Below, in pieces: positions 55,505-64,000 of a DNA stretch of 64,000 bases (position 1 is the stretch's first letter; the number at the start of each line of letters is the position of its first letter). The position numbers and the translations under genes are program-made. The notes beneath the pieces were generated by a model. The model saw only the letters and a program-made list of their open reading frames with translations, ran no database searches and was not told the DNA's origin. This stretch comes from Hyphomonadaceae bacterium UKL13-1 (lineage in GTDB: Bacteria > Pseudomonadota > Alphaproteobacteria > Caulobacterales > Aquidulcibacteraceae). Location of the stretch: NCBI GenBank assembly GCA_001602435.1, contig CP012156.1, forward strand, positions 1 through 64,000, written 5' to 3'.

Positions 55505-56041
55505 ATGGATCGGCGCACATTTACAGTCTCAGCTCTTGGCGCTCTTACCTTGGCAGGTTGCCGAGAGGACCCCGCTAAAGGTTTGCACGGGCAACGCCTG
55601 CCGTCCGTTCCGGCAAGCCTGATCGACGGCACGGGCATAAATCTCGCCAGTTTGGGCTGCCCAGCCGTTATTCGCTTCTGGGGGCTGTGGTGTGGGCCTT
55701 GCCGGATTGATGAGCCGCATTGGGATGAGGCCGTGCGCGCTTTAAAGCCACTGCAAGGGGCACAGCCCCGCTTTGACCTCTTCAGTGTTCATATCGGCCT
55801 CGCGCCCAAGGATGGGCCCAGTCTGCCGGTTTGGGCAGAAAACCGCGCTTCAGACGTGGCCATTCCGATTGTCGATGATCGCACCCAGCGGCTTACGAAG
55901 TCGATCGGGGTGCCTGGCACGCCACTGACCTTGCTGGTCGACGCCACAGGGCAGGTCATCGACCATGCTTGGGCGTTTAAATCGTCGCGCGGTGCTGCAA
56001 GATTTGTAGGCAAAGTAAGCGATTTTGTGGGATCAGCCTGA
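55505..56041 (+). CDS. TlpA-like thioredoxin-fold lipoprotein
   Basis: A 178-residue periplasmic redox protein. The N-terminus MDRRTFTVSALGALTLAGC has a twin-Arg start and a lipobox (LAGC), so it is probably Tat-exported and lipid-anchored. The active site is Cys-Gly-Pro-Cys in FWGLWCGPCRIDE. A cis-Pro loop follows (GVPGTPLTLLVDATG). It likely reduces disulphides, for example in cytochrome c maturation. A second redoxin gene lies 44 bp downstream. Confidence 0.85.
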   Translation: MDRRTFTVSALGALTLAGCREDPAKGLHGQRLPSVPASLIDGTGINLASLGCPAVIRFWGLWCGPCRIDEPHWDEAVRALKPLQGAQPRFDLFSVHIGLAPKDGPSLPVWAENRASDVAIPIVDDRTQRLTKSIGVPGTPLTLLVDATGQVIDHAWAFKSSRGAARFVGKVSDFVGSA

Positions 56042-56085
56042 GCTCATGCCTTGGCAAGGCACGTCACTTCGATCACATTGGGCAC

Positions 56086-56676
56086 ATGAACACGATGACA
56101 CGCAGAGACACCCTGACAGGCCTTGCGGCCGGCACCATTGCCAGCACCGTCGCGCTAGAGGCAGAAGCTCAAACGGCACCAGCCGCACCCGTGGATCGTC
56201 GACCACGCACCTATGACCTTATTGGCCAAGCGGCACCCGCAACGGACCTTGCCCGCTTTGGCGGTGGTCGTTTGACGCAAGCCGACTTCCTCGGCAAGAC
56301 CACCATTGTTCAGTTTTGGGGAATTTGGTGCCCGGATTGTTTGGCGGATGTGGATGATGTGGCGGAGCTTAATCGCTTAATCGCGCGGGATCGCAAGCTG
56401 CAGTTCATTGGCATTCACACCCGCGGTCGCTATGGCCGTTGGGGCGGGTTGGCCCCGTTCTTTGCCGAGAAAGGCTATCGCTTCCCTGTGGCGATAGACG
56501 ATGACAGCGCGGCCTATAAGGCTTGGAGCATCAAATGGGTGCCGAGTTTTGTGATCGTAGGCAAAGATGGCATCATTCGCGATTACACGACCGATTTGAA
56601 AGCCGGCTCTGGCATTGGGGTCCAAGGTCTGCTCGACAGAGCCAAAGCGGTTGCGAAAATAAAAGGACGCGCTTAA
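56086..56676 (+). CDS. Exported thioredoxin-like protein (CPDC)
   Basis: A 196-residue protein with a Tat-like N-terminus (TRRDTLTGLAAGTIASTVALEAEA) and thioredoxin fold. The active site is Cys-Pro-Asp-Cys in FWGIWCPDCLADVD, followed by FIGIHTRGRYG and the cis-Pro-equivalent loop IKWVPSFVIVGKDG, where Val precedes Pro. It probably works with the preceding TlpA-like protein in periplasmic thiol exchange. The specific partner is unknown. Confidence 0.82.
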   Translation: MNTMTRRDTLTGLAAGTIASTVALEAEAQTAPAAPVDRRPRTYDLIGQAAPATDLARFGGGRLTQADFLGKTTIVQFWGIWCPDCLADVDDVAELNRLIARDRKLQFIGIHTRGRYGRWGGLAPFFAEKGYRFPVAIDDDSAAYKAWSIKWVPSFVIVGKDGIIRDYTTDLKAGSGIGVQGLLDRAKAVAKIKGRA

Positions 56677-56725
56677 CCACGATTGCTAACGCAAACGTGA
56701 AGCCTAGCCCCTATAGACCGGCCTT

Positions 56726-57466
56726 ATGTCTGAGAGTTTGTACAGGCCCGGCCCTTGTTCTGCCCAAATTGCGCCCGACATACCGGGGCGAGCGCCACGC
56801 GGGCTGCCGATTGGAATGACGAACGTGCGAGCTGCCCTGCCGCCTAAGACATCTGACTTGCTCAAAGAGTTGCACGACGCCTTTCCGGGTGAAGAGCAAA
56901 TCGCTGTGCGCGACGTTTTGGCCCGTCTGGATGGTCGTGCTTTTGGCCTGCTTCTTCTAATTCTGGCCCTGCCGAATTGCATTCCCAATGTGCCCGGAAT
57001 CTCGACCGTTTTTGGTATTTTGCTGGTGGCACCAGCCCTGCAGATGATTTTTGGGGCAGGCACGCCTTGGATTCCCAAACGTATTGGCGATCTGAAAATT
57101 GAGCCCGCGACCTTTCGCAAATGCATCGACGTGTCGATGCCGACTTTGTTGAAGATTGAAAAGCTGGTGCAACCACGCTTTCAGTTTTTGACTCAAAAGC
57201 CTGTCACCATTTGGTTCGGCATTCAGACACTCATTTTGGCAGGCATTCTCACCTTGCCGATTCCCTTGGGCAATTGGCCCCCAGGGATGAGCATTGCCGC
57301 GCTGGCGATTGCTCTCTTGCAACGTGACGGCCTGATGGCTCTGATCTCGTTTGGCTTCTTCTTGTTGAGCTTGGCGGTCGCACCCCTCGGTATCGGCATG
57401 GCGATTGCCGGCCTAGATTGGTTAGTTGGCGTCGTGTCCAACACTATTCATGCGGTTCACTTCTGA
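56726..57466 (+). CDS. ExoD-family membrane protein
   Basis: A 246-residue (or 216 if the ATG at 56817 is used) inner-membrane protein. Family features are LLKELHDAFPGEEQIAVRDVLARLDGRAFGLLLLILALPNCIPNVPGISTVFG and TPWIPKRIGDLKI, with further hydrophobic segments to the end. ExoD proteins influence exopolysaccharide production and alkaline tolerance in rhizobia; the molecular role is unclear. It is convergent with the permease gene, overlapping by ten bases. Confidence 0.82.
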   Translation: MSESLYRPGPCSAQIAPDIPGRAPRGLPIGMTNVRAALPPKTSDLLKELHDAFPGEEQIAVRDVLARLDGRAFGLLLLILALPNCIPNVPGISTVFGILLVAPALQMIFGAGTPWIPKRIGDLKIEPATFRKCIDVSMPTLLKIEKLVQPRFQFLTQKPVTIWFGIQTLILAGILTLPIPLGNWPPGMSIAALAIALLQRDGLMALISFGFFLLSLAVAPLGIGMAIAGLDWLVGVVSNTIHAVHF

Positions 57467-58782
57467 GGCTTGGTGATCACCGCCAGCACGACCCCGACCC
57501 CAACCACCGCTAATCCAAACAACGCGCCAATCTTCACATAGTTCAACGATGACCACAGCATCAGTGCACTGCTGCCTGCAAACACGAGCGGCAAGACTGG
57601 GTAGAGCGGTACCTTAAAGGGCCTTGGCTGATCGGGCATCTTCCTGCGCAACACGATGACCGCCAAGCCACTCGCTGTCAGGAACGCCCAATAAACGGGG
57701 GCGGTATAGTCTACCAGTGTTGAAAAGCCTTGATACAGGGCACCCAGAACAACGAGTCCAACCGACACAATCCCTTGTGCGATGATGGCGTTGGATGGAA
57801 TTCCACGTTGACCGTCCCAAGACCCAATCCAGTTCAGGCCAGTACGTTCACGGGCGGCGGCATAAGTCGTGCGCGCACCGACAATGATGGTTCCGTTGAT
57901 GGAAGTGATGGCCGCAGCTGCTACCGCAATCGCCAACACGATCCCGGCTTGCGGGCCAAAGGCGCGCGCCATCAGGTCGGCGGCCGGTGCCTTGGACTGC
58001 GCGAGGCCTTCAATACCCAGCCCCCGGAGCAAGGCCCAATTGGCCATCAAATATAACAGGGTGATGATTACGACCGACCCTAAAAGCGCCTGCACCATTC
58101 CGCGTTCAGGGTTTTTAATCTCGGCCGATAAGGTCGACATTTCACTCCAGCCGCCAAAGGCCAACAGCACAAAGACAAGGGCATAGCCTAAACCTGCCGC
58201 ATTCGGACTGTGCCCTTGACCGGTCGTTGCTGGTGGAATGGCGGAAACAACCAGCCAAGCTGCCGCCGCAGCCAGCGCCAACAGGCCGATCACTTCGAGG
58301 CTGGTGATTGCGTAATCGGCACCTTTGCCGCCAGTGGTGCCGCGCAGATTGAAAAGGGTCATCACCACCACGCTCATCAAAGCGAATAGGGCGGGCCCAT
58401 TTGGGCCTAAGTTCCAAACCAAGTTGAGATAATCACCAATCACAAAGCCCAAAAGGGCGATGGAGCCTGTGTTGATGATTGAAAATCTGGCCCACGCGAA
58501 GGAGAAGCCAAAACTTGGGCCATAGGCTTTGGTCAGGAAGTAATAATCGCCGCCGGGGCTGGGATAAGCGGTTGAAAGCTCGCCATAGCAGAGCGCGCCC
58601 ATCAAGGAGATCAGCCCACCAATGATCCAAACGCCATAGACGGCCCAGACGCTGCCGGCGTTTTCAGCAACCAGAGCTGGAGATTTAAAAATGCCCGCGC
58701 CGACTACCATGCCGACTGCGATGAAAATCACATAGGGGACAGAAAGGTGGCGGGTCGGGGTCGCGGCATGAGGATCGTGCAT
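57457..58782 (-). CDS. APC-family amino acid permease
   Basis: A 441-residue transporter with about 12 membrane helices. The first helix VPYVIFIAVGMVVGAGIFKSPALVA carries the G-x-G-I-F substrate-binding motif of APC-superfamily transporters, and YPSPGGDYYFLTKAYGP is another conserved loop. It would import an amino acid by exchange or cotransport. The substrate cannot be told. Confidence 0.92.
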   Translation of the reverse strand: MHDPHAATPTRHLSVPYVIFIAVGMVVGAGIFKSPALVAENAGSVWAVYGVWIIGGLISLMGALCYGELSTAYPSPGGDYYFLTKAYGPSFGFSFAWARFSIINTGSIALLGFVIGDYLNLVWNLGPNGPALFALMSVVVMTLFNLRGTTGGKGADYAITSLEVIGLLALAAAAAWLVVSAIPPATTGQGHSPNAAGLGYALVFVLLAFGGWSEMSTLSAEIKNPERGMVQALLGSVVIITLLYLMANWALLRGLGIEGLAQSKAPAADLMARAFGPQAGIVLAIAVAAAAITSINGTIIVGARTTYAAARERTGLNWIGSWDGQRGIPSNAIIAQGIVSVGLVVLGALYQGFSTLVDYTAPVYWAFLTASGLAVIVLRRKMPDQPRPFKVPLYPVLPLVFAGSSALMLWSSLNYVKIGALFGLAVVGVGVVLAVITKPQK

Positions 58783-58842
58783 GACGCGAGTGTGTCGTCC
58801 GAAAGGGCGGGGGTCAATGATGTGGGCGACAAGAGCCGCAGG

Positions 58843-58872
58843 TTCCGCTGCCCTGCACTTAGGGCAGCGGAA
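58843..58872 (-). terminator. Strong hairpin after the serine hydrolase gene
   Basis: TTCCGCTGCCCT and AGGGCAGCGGAA make a perfect 12-pair stem with loop GCACTT (plus-strand reading). It lies ten bases after the end of the upstream minus-strand gene and before the permease start. There is no T-run, so it may be a terminator of another kind or a transcript-stabilising hairpin. Confidence 0.6.
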
Positions 58873-58881
58873 AGCGCGCGA

Positions 58882-60255
58882 TTATTGGACGGGCTGCCCG
58901 ATGGCTGCCCGGGCTGCATTGACTTGATAGGTGCGCAAATAGTCACCAAGAACTTGCGTCATGAGCACGCCAGCTTCTTTGGTTTGTGGATTGGCCCAGA
59001 ATTGGGTGCCGGCTGCACCGCCCCAGAACATGGTGCCGACAGGCGCGCCGCTGGGGTAGAGATTGGAGTCGACGACGGTGCCAAAGCCCAACCCATAGCT
59101 ATAGCCCTGCTTCACCAAATTGGCGTTGGCTTTTGGGCCCAGTTGGTCCTTGCCCATTTCGGCAATCGAGGAAGCCTTTATGATCCGCACCCCGTCTAGC
59201 TCGCCTTGGCCTGCGATCATGCGTGCAAAGCGCACATAGTCACTCAAGGTGCCGACCAGACCCGCACCGCCAAACTCGATCCGCGCGGGCTCTAAGAAGG
59301 GGCTTTTGGCTGGTGGGTCACCGGGGCGCAAGGCTTCGTGCATGGGCACGTCCTTGAGGCTTTTGACATAGCTATCAATGCCGCCTGTAGCTGGCTTGAT
59401 CTTTGAAACGGCGAAATAGACATTGGCCAGGTTCTCTTTGTCCCCTGGCTGAACTTGAAACGCCGTATGCTTCATGCCCAAAGGCGTGAAAATGCGGTCC
59501 TTAAAGAAGGTGCCAAGGCTTTGGCCGGACGCCACTTCAACCACACGGCCCAAGACGTCGATCGCAATGCCATAGGTCCAAGTTTCACCCGGTTGGTTGG
59601 TGAAGGGCGTCGCAGCAACCCGGTCTGCCAAATCCTGCAGGTTGGCAACTCGCGGACCCTTGAAGCCAGGCACAGGCTCGGAAGGGGCGCGCTCAATGCC
59701 ATTCATCGCATATAACCGCTCAACCGGCTTGGTCGGGCCCCACCAAGGAATGCCGGCCGATTGGCGCATCAAGTCGCGCACCGTTAACTGGCGGACCGCT
59801 GGCTCTGTCTTCAAGGTCTCCAGCGTGTCGCCGCTGACATAGACCACGGTCTTGGCAAAAGAGGGGATATAGGTCGACACAGGCGCGTCGAGATCCACTT
59901 TGCCCTCTTCTACCAACATCATAATCGCCACAGCCGTGATCGGCTTGGTCATAGAGTAAAGGCGAAACACCGTGTCTAGCGTAATGGGCTTACCCGTTTC
60001 GACATCGGCCAAGCCGACATAGGTCGACTCAATCCGACCGTAGGAATCCACCAAGGCTGCTGAAAAGCCGCTGGCTACTTTCTTGTCGACGCCATCTTGT
60101 AACACCGTCCGCATGGCGGCGACGCGTTCTGGCAAGACCGAGGGCGGCGGGGTGGTAACGCTGGCACTCGGCGATTGGCTAGTCGCGCACCCACTGAATG
60201 CCAGCAGACTGGTGCTGATCGCCAAGGCGGCAAAAATCGGTTTTAGCTTGAACAT
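58882..60255 (-). CDS. Class C beta-lactamase-family serine hydrolase lipoprotein
   Basis: A 457-residue protein with signal peptide and lipobox (MFKLKPIFAALAISTSLLAFSGC). The Ser-x-x-Lys motif is in FRLYSMTKPITAVAIM near residue 100, and a Tyr motif candidate is in WTYGIAIDVLG. The C-terminal WGGAAGTQFWANPQ has the usual HxG/GGxxG-type element (here WGGAAGT). Members are esterases, peptidases or beta-lactamases. ATG at 60255 gives the lipoprotein signal; an earlier in-frame start does not. Confidence 0.88.
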   Translation of the reverse strand: MFKLKPIFAALAISTSLLAFSGCATSQSPSASVTTPPPSVLPERVAAMRTVLQDGVDKKVASGFSAALVDSYGRIESTYVGLADVETGKPITLDTVFRLYSMTKPITAVAIMMLVEEGKVDLDAPVSTYIPSFAKTVVYVSGDTLETLKTEPAVRQLTVRDLMRQSAGIPWWGPTKPVERLYAMNGIERAPSEPVPGFKGPRVANLQDLADRVAATPFTNQPGETWTYGIAIDVLGRVVEVASGQSLGTFFKDRIFTPLGMKHTAFQVQPGDKENLANVYFAVSKIKPATGGIDSYVKSLKDVPMHEALRPGDPPAKSPFLEPARIEFGGAGLVGTLSDYVRFARMIAGQGELDGVRIIKASSIAEMGKDQLGPKANANLVKQGYSYGLGFGTVVDSNLYPSGAPVGTMFWGGAAGTQFWANPQTKEAGVLMTQVLGDYLRTYQVNAARAAIGQPVQ

Positions 60256-60422
60256 GTAGGCGCTGCTCCCAGAAACGTGTTGTTTTGCGATCTTGTTTTG
60301 ATAAGGCAATCATCTGTTTAATTGGGCGCTCTGGTCAAGGGCACGCCGACTAATTGACGGCACATTCAACAGACAGGCCAAGCGCCAATGTCCGCCTTCC
60401 AGCTCTAGAGGGATTTTTGGGT

Positions 60423-61676
60423 ATGAATCGTCGCATCATTCTTCAATCAGCAGCTATTGGTGCCGCGTCTCTGATGCTGCCGGGGTGTGCGGGCAGTGGG
60501 GTGTTGCGGCAGCGTTATCCCCGCCGTCCGCGTGTAAAATTAGGGATCGATCAATTGGTCCAGTCGGGCTTTGCAGCCTTGGACGGCCAGCGCGTTGGCT
60601 TCATCACCAATCAGACGAGCGTCGATCAAGCCGGAACCATGTCGCGCGTGGTGCTACAAAGGGGCTTAGGGCCGCGTCTGACCGCCTTGTTTGGGCCCGA
60701 ACATGGGCTGGATACGCGCGCGAAGGCAGGCGACCACGTGGCAAATGCGCAAGATCCGATCACGGGCTTGCCAGCCTATTCCCTCTATGGCGAGCACCGA
60801 AAGCCCACGCCAGCCATGTTGAAAGACGTGGATGTATTGGTGTTTGATATTCAGGACATTGGGGTGCGCAGCTACACCTATATCTCTACCATGATCCTTG
60901 CGATGGAGGCTTGTGGCGAAGCCGGTAAAGCCTTTGTCGTGCTCGACCGACCAAATCCCCTCGGTGGCATACGGATGCAGGGCCCGCCCTTGTCACCGGG
61001 CTTTGAATCCTTTGTCAGCCAGGTGCCAGTGCCCTATCTGCATGGCCTCACCATCGGTGAATTGGCGAGGATGGCCATAGCGAAAGGCTGGGTCGCCAAA
61101 GCCCCTAAGCTGACGGTCGTGCAAATGGCGGGCTGGGAGCGGCGGATGAATTGGGCGGATACGGGCCTGACTTGGGTGGCGACCAGCCCGAATATCCCAA
61201 CTTGGGAATCGCCCTTCTATTGCGCCACGACGGGCATTTTGGGCGAGCTGAAGCAGGTGGATATTGGGATCGGTACGGCAAAACCATTCCATTATGCGGC
61301 AGGGCCGGGCATTGATGGTGCTACCTTAGCCGAAAGCCTAAGCCAGCAAGGCTTCCACGACATCCAGTTCAAGCCCTATCAGAGCCAAGTGAAGCCGGGC
61401 TTTGGCGGGGTGGAGTTGATCATTGATCCAAGGGGGCAGACGGATCTAATGGCCGTTGCGATGGCCTTGTGCGCAGAGGTCGTCGCACGTTCGGCCAAGG
61501 CACCCTTATCGGGCAGTACAGCTTCCACGCGCAGCCTGTTTAACAAGGTCTATGGCAGTGAAGCCTTGTGGTCGGCACTGGAGGCGGGGGCGCCTTGGCA
61601 AAAGCTCGTCGCGGATTGGCAGGAGCCTTTAGAGCAGTTCAAAGCCGATCGCGGGCCGCATCTCATCTATCGCTGA
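60423..61676 (+). CDS. DUF1343/NamZ-type exo-beta-N-acetylmuramidase
   Basis: A 417-residue lipoprotein (MNRRIILQSAAIGAASLMLPGC). Family hallmarks are RVGFITNQTSVDQAG, TALFGPEHGLDTRAKAGDHV, LPAYSLYGEHRKPTP, VLVFDIQDIGVRSYTYISTM and FVVLDRPNPLGG. NamZ enzymes remove terminal MurNAc from peptidoglycan fragments for recycling. The start at 60423 is chosen because it yields the lipoprotein signal. It is convergent with hsp20. Confidence 0.9.
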   Translation: MNRRIILQSAAIGAASLMLPGCAGSGVLRQRYPRRPRVKLGIDQLVQSGFAALDGQRVGFITNQTSVDQAGTMSRVVLQRGLGPRLTALFGPEHGLDTRAKAGDHVANAQDPITGLPAYSLYGEHRKPTPAMLKDVDVLVFDIQDIGVRSYTYISTMILAMEACGEAGKAFVVLDRPNPLGGIRMQGPPLSPGFESFVSQVPVPYLHGLTIGELARMAIAKGWVAKAPKLTVVQMAGWERRMNWADTGLTWVATSPNIPTWESPFYCATTGILGELKQVDIGIGTAKPFHYAAGPGIDGATLAESLSQQGFHDIQFKPYQSQVKPGFGGVELIIDPRGQTDLMAVAMALCAEVVARSAKAPLSGSTASTRSLFNKVYGSEALWSALEAGAPWQKLVADWQEPLEQFKADRGPHLIYR

Positions 61677-61685
61677 ATTTGAAAA

Positions 61686-61714
61686 CCTGATGGGCCCAGA
61701 TAAGGCCCATCAGG
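61686..61714 (-). terminator. Terminator hairpin between namZ-like gene and hsp20
   Basis: CCTGATGGGC and GCCCATCAGG form a perfect ten-pair stem. On the minus strand it is followed by TTTTC, so it can end hsp20 transcription. Confidence 0.75.
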
Positions 61715-61726
61715 CAGCTTGGAAGA

Positions 61727-62221
61727 TTAGGCGGCTTTGCCAGCTTTGGCTTCGCCTTCGATCAGCGGCGCGTCATTAGCACTGGAACTCGCACTGGCAG
61801 CGCCAACTTGGATCGCAATCTTGCGAGGCTTCAGAGCCTCTGGCACTTCGCGCACCAAAGATAGGCTCAACATGCCATGCTCAAGATTGGCACCGGTCAC
61901 GCGCACGTGGTCGGCCAATTGATAACGGCGTTCAAAGCCACGTTCGGCAATTCCGCGATGCAGGAAATTGCGGCCTTCTTCACTCGAGGCTTTTTTGCCG
62001 GTGACGGTCAGGAGACCCTCTTTCAGCTCAATCGACAAGTCTTCGGGGCCAAAGCCCGCCACCGCCAATTCGATGCGATAGGCGTCTTCGCCAGTCTGCT
62101 CGATATTGTAAGGGGGCCAGCCCGTTGCCGTATCCAAACGGGCACCGGTTTCGATCAAATGGGCCATCCGGTCAAAGCCGACGATGGTGCGATAGAGGGG
62201 GGTTAAGTCGATGGTACGCAT
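61727..62221 (-). CDS. Hsp20/alpha-crystallin small heat-shock protein (IbpA type)
   Basis: A 164-residue chaperone that holds unfolding proteins. The N-terminus (MRTIDLTPLYRTIVGFDRMAHLIE) is the IbpA/rhizobial class A type. The alpha-crystallin domain runs from WPPYNIEQTGEDAYRIELAVAGF to ANLEHGMLSLSLVREVPEALKPRKIAI, containing the A-x-L/x-x-G-x-L (EHGMLSLSL) motif. A strong AGGAGG ribosome-binding site lies six bases before ATG, inside a possible thermosensor. Confidence 0.94.
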   Translation of the reverse strand: MRTIDLTPLYRTIVGFDRMAHLIETGARLDTATGWPPYNIEQTGEDAYRIELAVAGFGPEDLSIELKEGLLTVTGKKASSEEGRNFLHRGIAERGFERRYQLADHVRVTGANLEHGMLSLSLVREVPEALKPRKIAIQVGAASASSSANDAPLIEGEAKAGKAA

Positions 62222-62280
62222 TTTGTCCTCCTAGAAGCGACAGGTTCAACACGCGGAAAAAGGGCCGCGCACCCAGCGAA
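62222..62280 (-). promoter_or_regulatory. ROSE-like RNA thermometer candidate in the hsp20 leader
   Basis: On the minus strand the leader has a stem CGCGG/CCGCG with a U-rich loop, followed by CUGUCGCUUCUAGGAGGAC just before AUG. UCGCU (62236-62240) fits the U(U/C)GCU element that masks the ribosome-binding site in ROSE elements, and GUC/GAC can close the hairpin around AGGAGG. ROSE elements control small heat-shock genes in alphaproteobacteria. The fit is by eye, and the pairing is weak with mismatches. Confidence 0.4.
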
Positions 62281-62562
62281 TTTTCACCGTCTCACGCCGC
62301 TCCCCGCTTGTCTTAAAAAGCCAAGTGGAGGGCCGCGCCCATGAGCCCGGTGGCAGTCCATGCGACCCGTTTGTCGGCGCCGCATTGACTAGTTGGGAGT
62401 GGGTTTTTGACTGTGCAAGGGGCAGCTGTCCAAATTCTGACAGGAGTTTCATGTCCTTGAGGCTTGAGCCGGTAGCGTAAACTAGGATAGGCTAACGCTC
62501 TTGAGTTTCGCTTTGGCTCACTTCAAAGCTGGTAGCCGGTAGTCAAAGGGAGAAAGAGGCGC
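62281..62562. other. Divergent promoter region, hsp20 / secreted methyltransferase
   Basis: No gene is seen. With the hsp20 leader this makes a 341-bp gene-free gap that must contain promoters for both divergent genes. No clear heat-shock (RpoH) promoter was recognised. GGGAGAAAGAGG precedes the rightward gene's ATG. Confidence 0.4.
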
Positions 62563-64000
62563 ATGACATTTCGCGCTTGGGCACTCGCCGGAACTGCCAG
62601 CATCATGGCGTTAAGCGGAATTGTGTCAGCCCATGCGCAAGTTCCCGACCCGCAAGTTTCGGAAAGTCAGCCGACGACCGGGCCAACCTCTGTGTTTTTG
62701 CCGCCGGCTAATCCGGTTCCGCCTTTAGACGAACGTGCACGTGAAGCATTGCGTCGGGCAGTCAAGAACGACCAACGCATTGATGTTCAGCGGGATCGTT
62801 GGCGCAATCCAGAGGCGACCTTACAGTTTTTCGGCGTGCGCCCGAGCGATACGGTCGTTGAGATTTGGCCAGGCCAAGGCTGGTATACGTCGATCCTTGG
62901 TCCTTATTTGAAGCAGGGCGATGGCAAGCTAATTGTTGGCCACTTTGATGCAGCCGCGTCCAACTCTCAAGTTGTTCGCCAGATGGTAGATGCCTATCGC
63001 GCCCGCTTCGCTGGCGACACAGGTGTCTATGGCAATGTCAACGTGGTGCCGTTTGGTCCACGATCCATGCCAATGGCACCGCCCAATAGCGTCGATAAGG
63101 TTTTGACTTTCCGAAACATCCACAATTGGATGGCGCAAGGCTGGGCCGAGAAGGCCTTTGCCGACTTCTACACCGTCTTGAAGCCCGGCGGCATCCTTGG
63201 GATTGAAGAACATCGTGGTCGCACCGACGAGCCTCAAGACCCCTTGGCGCGCGATGGCTATGTGCGCGAGGATTATGTGATCCAATTGGCGCGTGAGGCA
63301 GGGTTTGAGTTTATCGGCGGGGCAGAGATTAATGCCAACCCTGCTGACACCAAGGACCATCCATTTGGCGTTTGGACCTTGCCGCCGGTATCGCGGACCT
63401 CGCCAATCGGCGAGAATGATGACCCGGGCTTTGATCGCAGGCGCTATGATGAGATTGGCGAAAGCGACCGCATGACCTTGCGCTTCCGCAAGCCCTTGGA
63501 TGCAACTGGTGTTGGCTTGGCTTCTTCGCGGCCAACAGCCGACCAAATTCCTGTGACCATTATTCCTGGCCCACCACCGCCACCTCGCCGTGGCCGTCGT
63601 GGGTCGCCGCCACCGCCACCACCTCCACCCCCCGTTGTGGCAGGTGTCGAAGCCAAGCCGGATGCGGCAGGGGTGGCACCTGCGCCCGACCCTAAGCCGG
63701 GGGCTGCTGTTGCGCCAACTACTGGCCTTCGCCCTGCGACCGAAGAACCTCAGGCCAAAGCGCCGTCACCGCCCGCGCCACCCCCGCCGGCCAGTCGGCG
63801 CGGGTCAAACACCAAGGCCCGCACAGCGGCGCCTGCCCCGGCTCCTAGCGCGGCCTCAGTGACAACTGATGCGGCCTCTACCAAGCCGGTCGGTGACGCA
63901 CCACCGGCTGATGCGACGCCCGATCCTGCGCCAAAGGCAGCCACTGAACCTGTGGCCACGGCTACCCCAACGCCTTTGCGTCCGCGTCAGCGCGGCGCAA
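62563..64000 (+). CDS. Secreted SAM-methyltransferase-like protein with Pro/Ala-rich tail (partial)
   Basis: An open frame of at least 479 codons that runs off the right edge without a stop. It has a signal peptide ending VSAHAQ. Residues about 60-270 resemble a class I methyltransferase: TVVEIWPGQGWYTSILGPYL in place of motif I, VDKVLTFRNIHNW and FYTVLKPGGILGIEEHRG. From about residue 330 it becomes Pro/Ala-rich, with runs of Pro and basic patches (RRGRRG). Export of a methyltransferase fold is odd, though similar predicted periplasmic proteins exist in alphaproteobacteria. The tail may span or bind the cell wall. Confidence 0.8.
   Translation, partial: MTFRAWALAGTASIMALSGIVSAHAQVPDPQVSESQPTTGPTSVFLPPANPVPPLDERAREALRRAVKNDQRIDVQRDRWRNPEATLQFFGVRPSDTVVEIWPGQGWYTSILGPYLKQGDGKLIVGHFDAAASNSQVVRQMVDAYRARFAGDTGVYGNVNVVPFGPRSMPMAPPNSVDKVLTFRNIHNWMAQGWAEKAFADFYTVLKPGGILGIEEHRGRTDEPQDPLARDGYVREDYVIQLAREAGFEFIGGAEINANPADTKDHPFGVWTLPPVSRTSPIGENDDPGFDRRRYDEIGESDRMTLRFRKPLDATGVGLASSRPTADQIPVTIIPGPPPPPRRGRRGSPPPPPPPPPVVAGVEAKPDAAGVAPAPDPKPGAAVAPTTGLRPATEEPQAKAPSPPAPPPPASRRGSNTKARTAAPAPAPSAASVTTDAASTKPVGDAPPADATPDPAPKAATEPVATATPTPLRPRQRGA

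Noticed and set aside
63444..63656. Gly-rich antisense frame near the right edge
   Set aside because: It is the complement of the Pro-rich tail of the plus-strand gene.

Overview
The window looks like a chromosome segment of an alphaproteobacterium. Its right part carries a gene order common in that class: tRNA-Ala, FYDLN-type TIGR02300 protein, aroA | cmk, rpsA, ihfB, mscL, trpF, trpB, trpA, accD. The AccD lacks the zinc-ribbon cysteines, and there is an arginine succinyltransferase (ast) pair and an ExoD protein. I would guess a Caulobacterales/Hyphomonadaceae-type organism, but that is inference and no 16S gene is present.

The left 27.7 kb is accessory DNA, visibly richer in A+T and full of recombination and defence genes. 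It has three blocks. (1) About 300-7160: a regulator gene facing a translationally coupled three-gene operon. The operon encodes a small HTH-like protein, a 794-residue protein with two degenerate tyrosine-recombinase-like blocks, and a 1037-residue tyrosine recombinase with a complete catalytic set. A cluster of GGATA/TATCC pentamers and a 29-codon membrane-peptide ORF lie at the far left. (2) 7237-8771: a conventional phage-type integrase plus an excisionase-like gene. (3) 9147-27369: a defence island. It holds a giant SF1 helicase-nuclease on the plus strand. On the minus strand it holds a type I restriction-modification operon (hsdR-hsdM-[RipA-like membrane protein]-[GIY-YIG/DUF4357 protein]-hsdS-[PD-(D/E)xK-like protein]), followed in the same direction by a HEPN-like gene and a 1008-residue RelA/SpoT-domain protein. 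The HEPN-like, PD-(D/E)xK-like and RelA/SpoT genes next to the RM operon are the best candidates for an undescribed system.

The island stops at tRNA-Ala(GGC), whose 3' end faces it. Short direct repeats lie just beyond the tRNA 3' end. I did not find a second copy of the tRNA 3' end, so the integration event is not proven.

From 27.8 kb onward the sequence is core-like: translation and cell maintenance (rpsA, cmk, ihfB, mscL), aromatic and tryptophan synthesis (aroA, trpF-B-A), fatty acid synthesis (accD), and a four-gene catabolic operon (CopD-like membrane protein, FAD oxidase, aldehyde dehydrogenase, thiolase) with a perfect inverted repeat in front of it. Further right are a C13 (legumain/caspase-like) peptidase, a Rieske protein, a sterol-desaturase-family protein, an amino-acid catabolism group (leucine dehydrogenase, M20 peptidase, astA, astD), methyltransferases, a CPBP protease, an orphan cytosine-5 DNA methyltransferase, a second thiolase and two redoxins. 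The window ends with ExoD, an amino acid permease, a class C beta-lactamase-family lipoprotein, a NamZ-type muramidase, an Hsp20 with a ROSE-like leader, and a secreted methyltransferase with a proline-rich tail that runs off the right edge.
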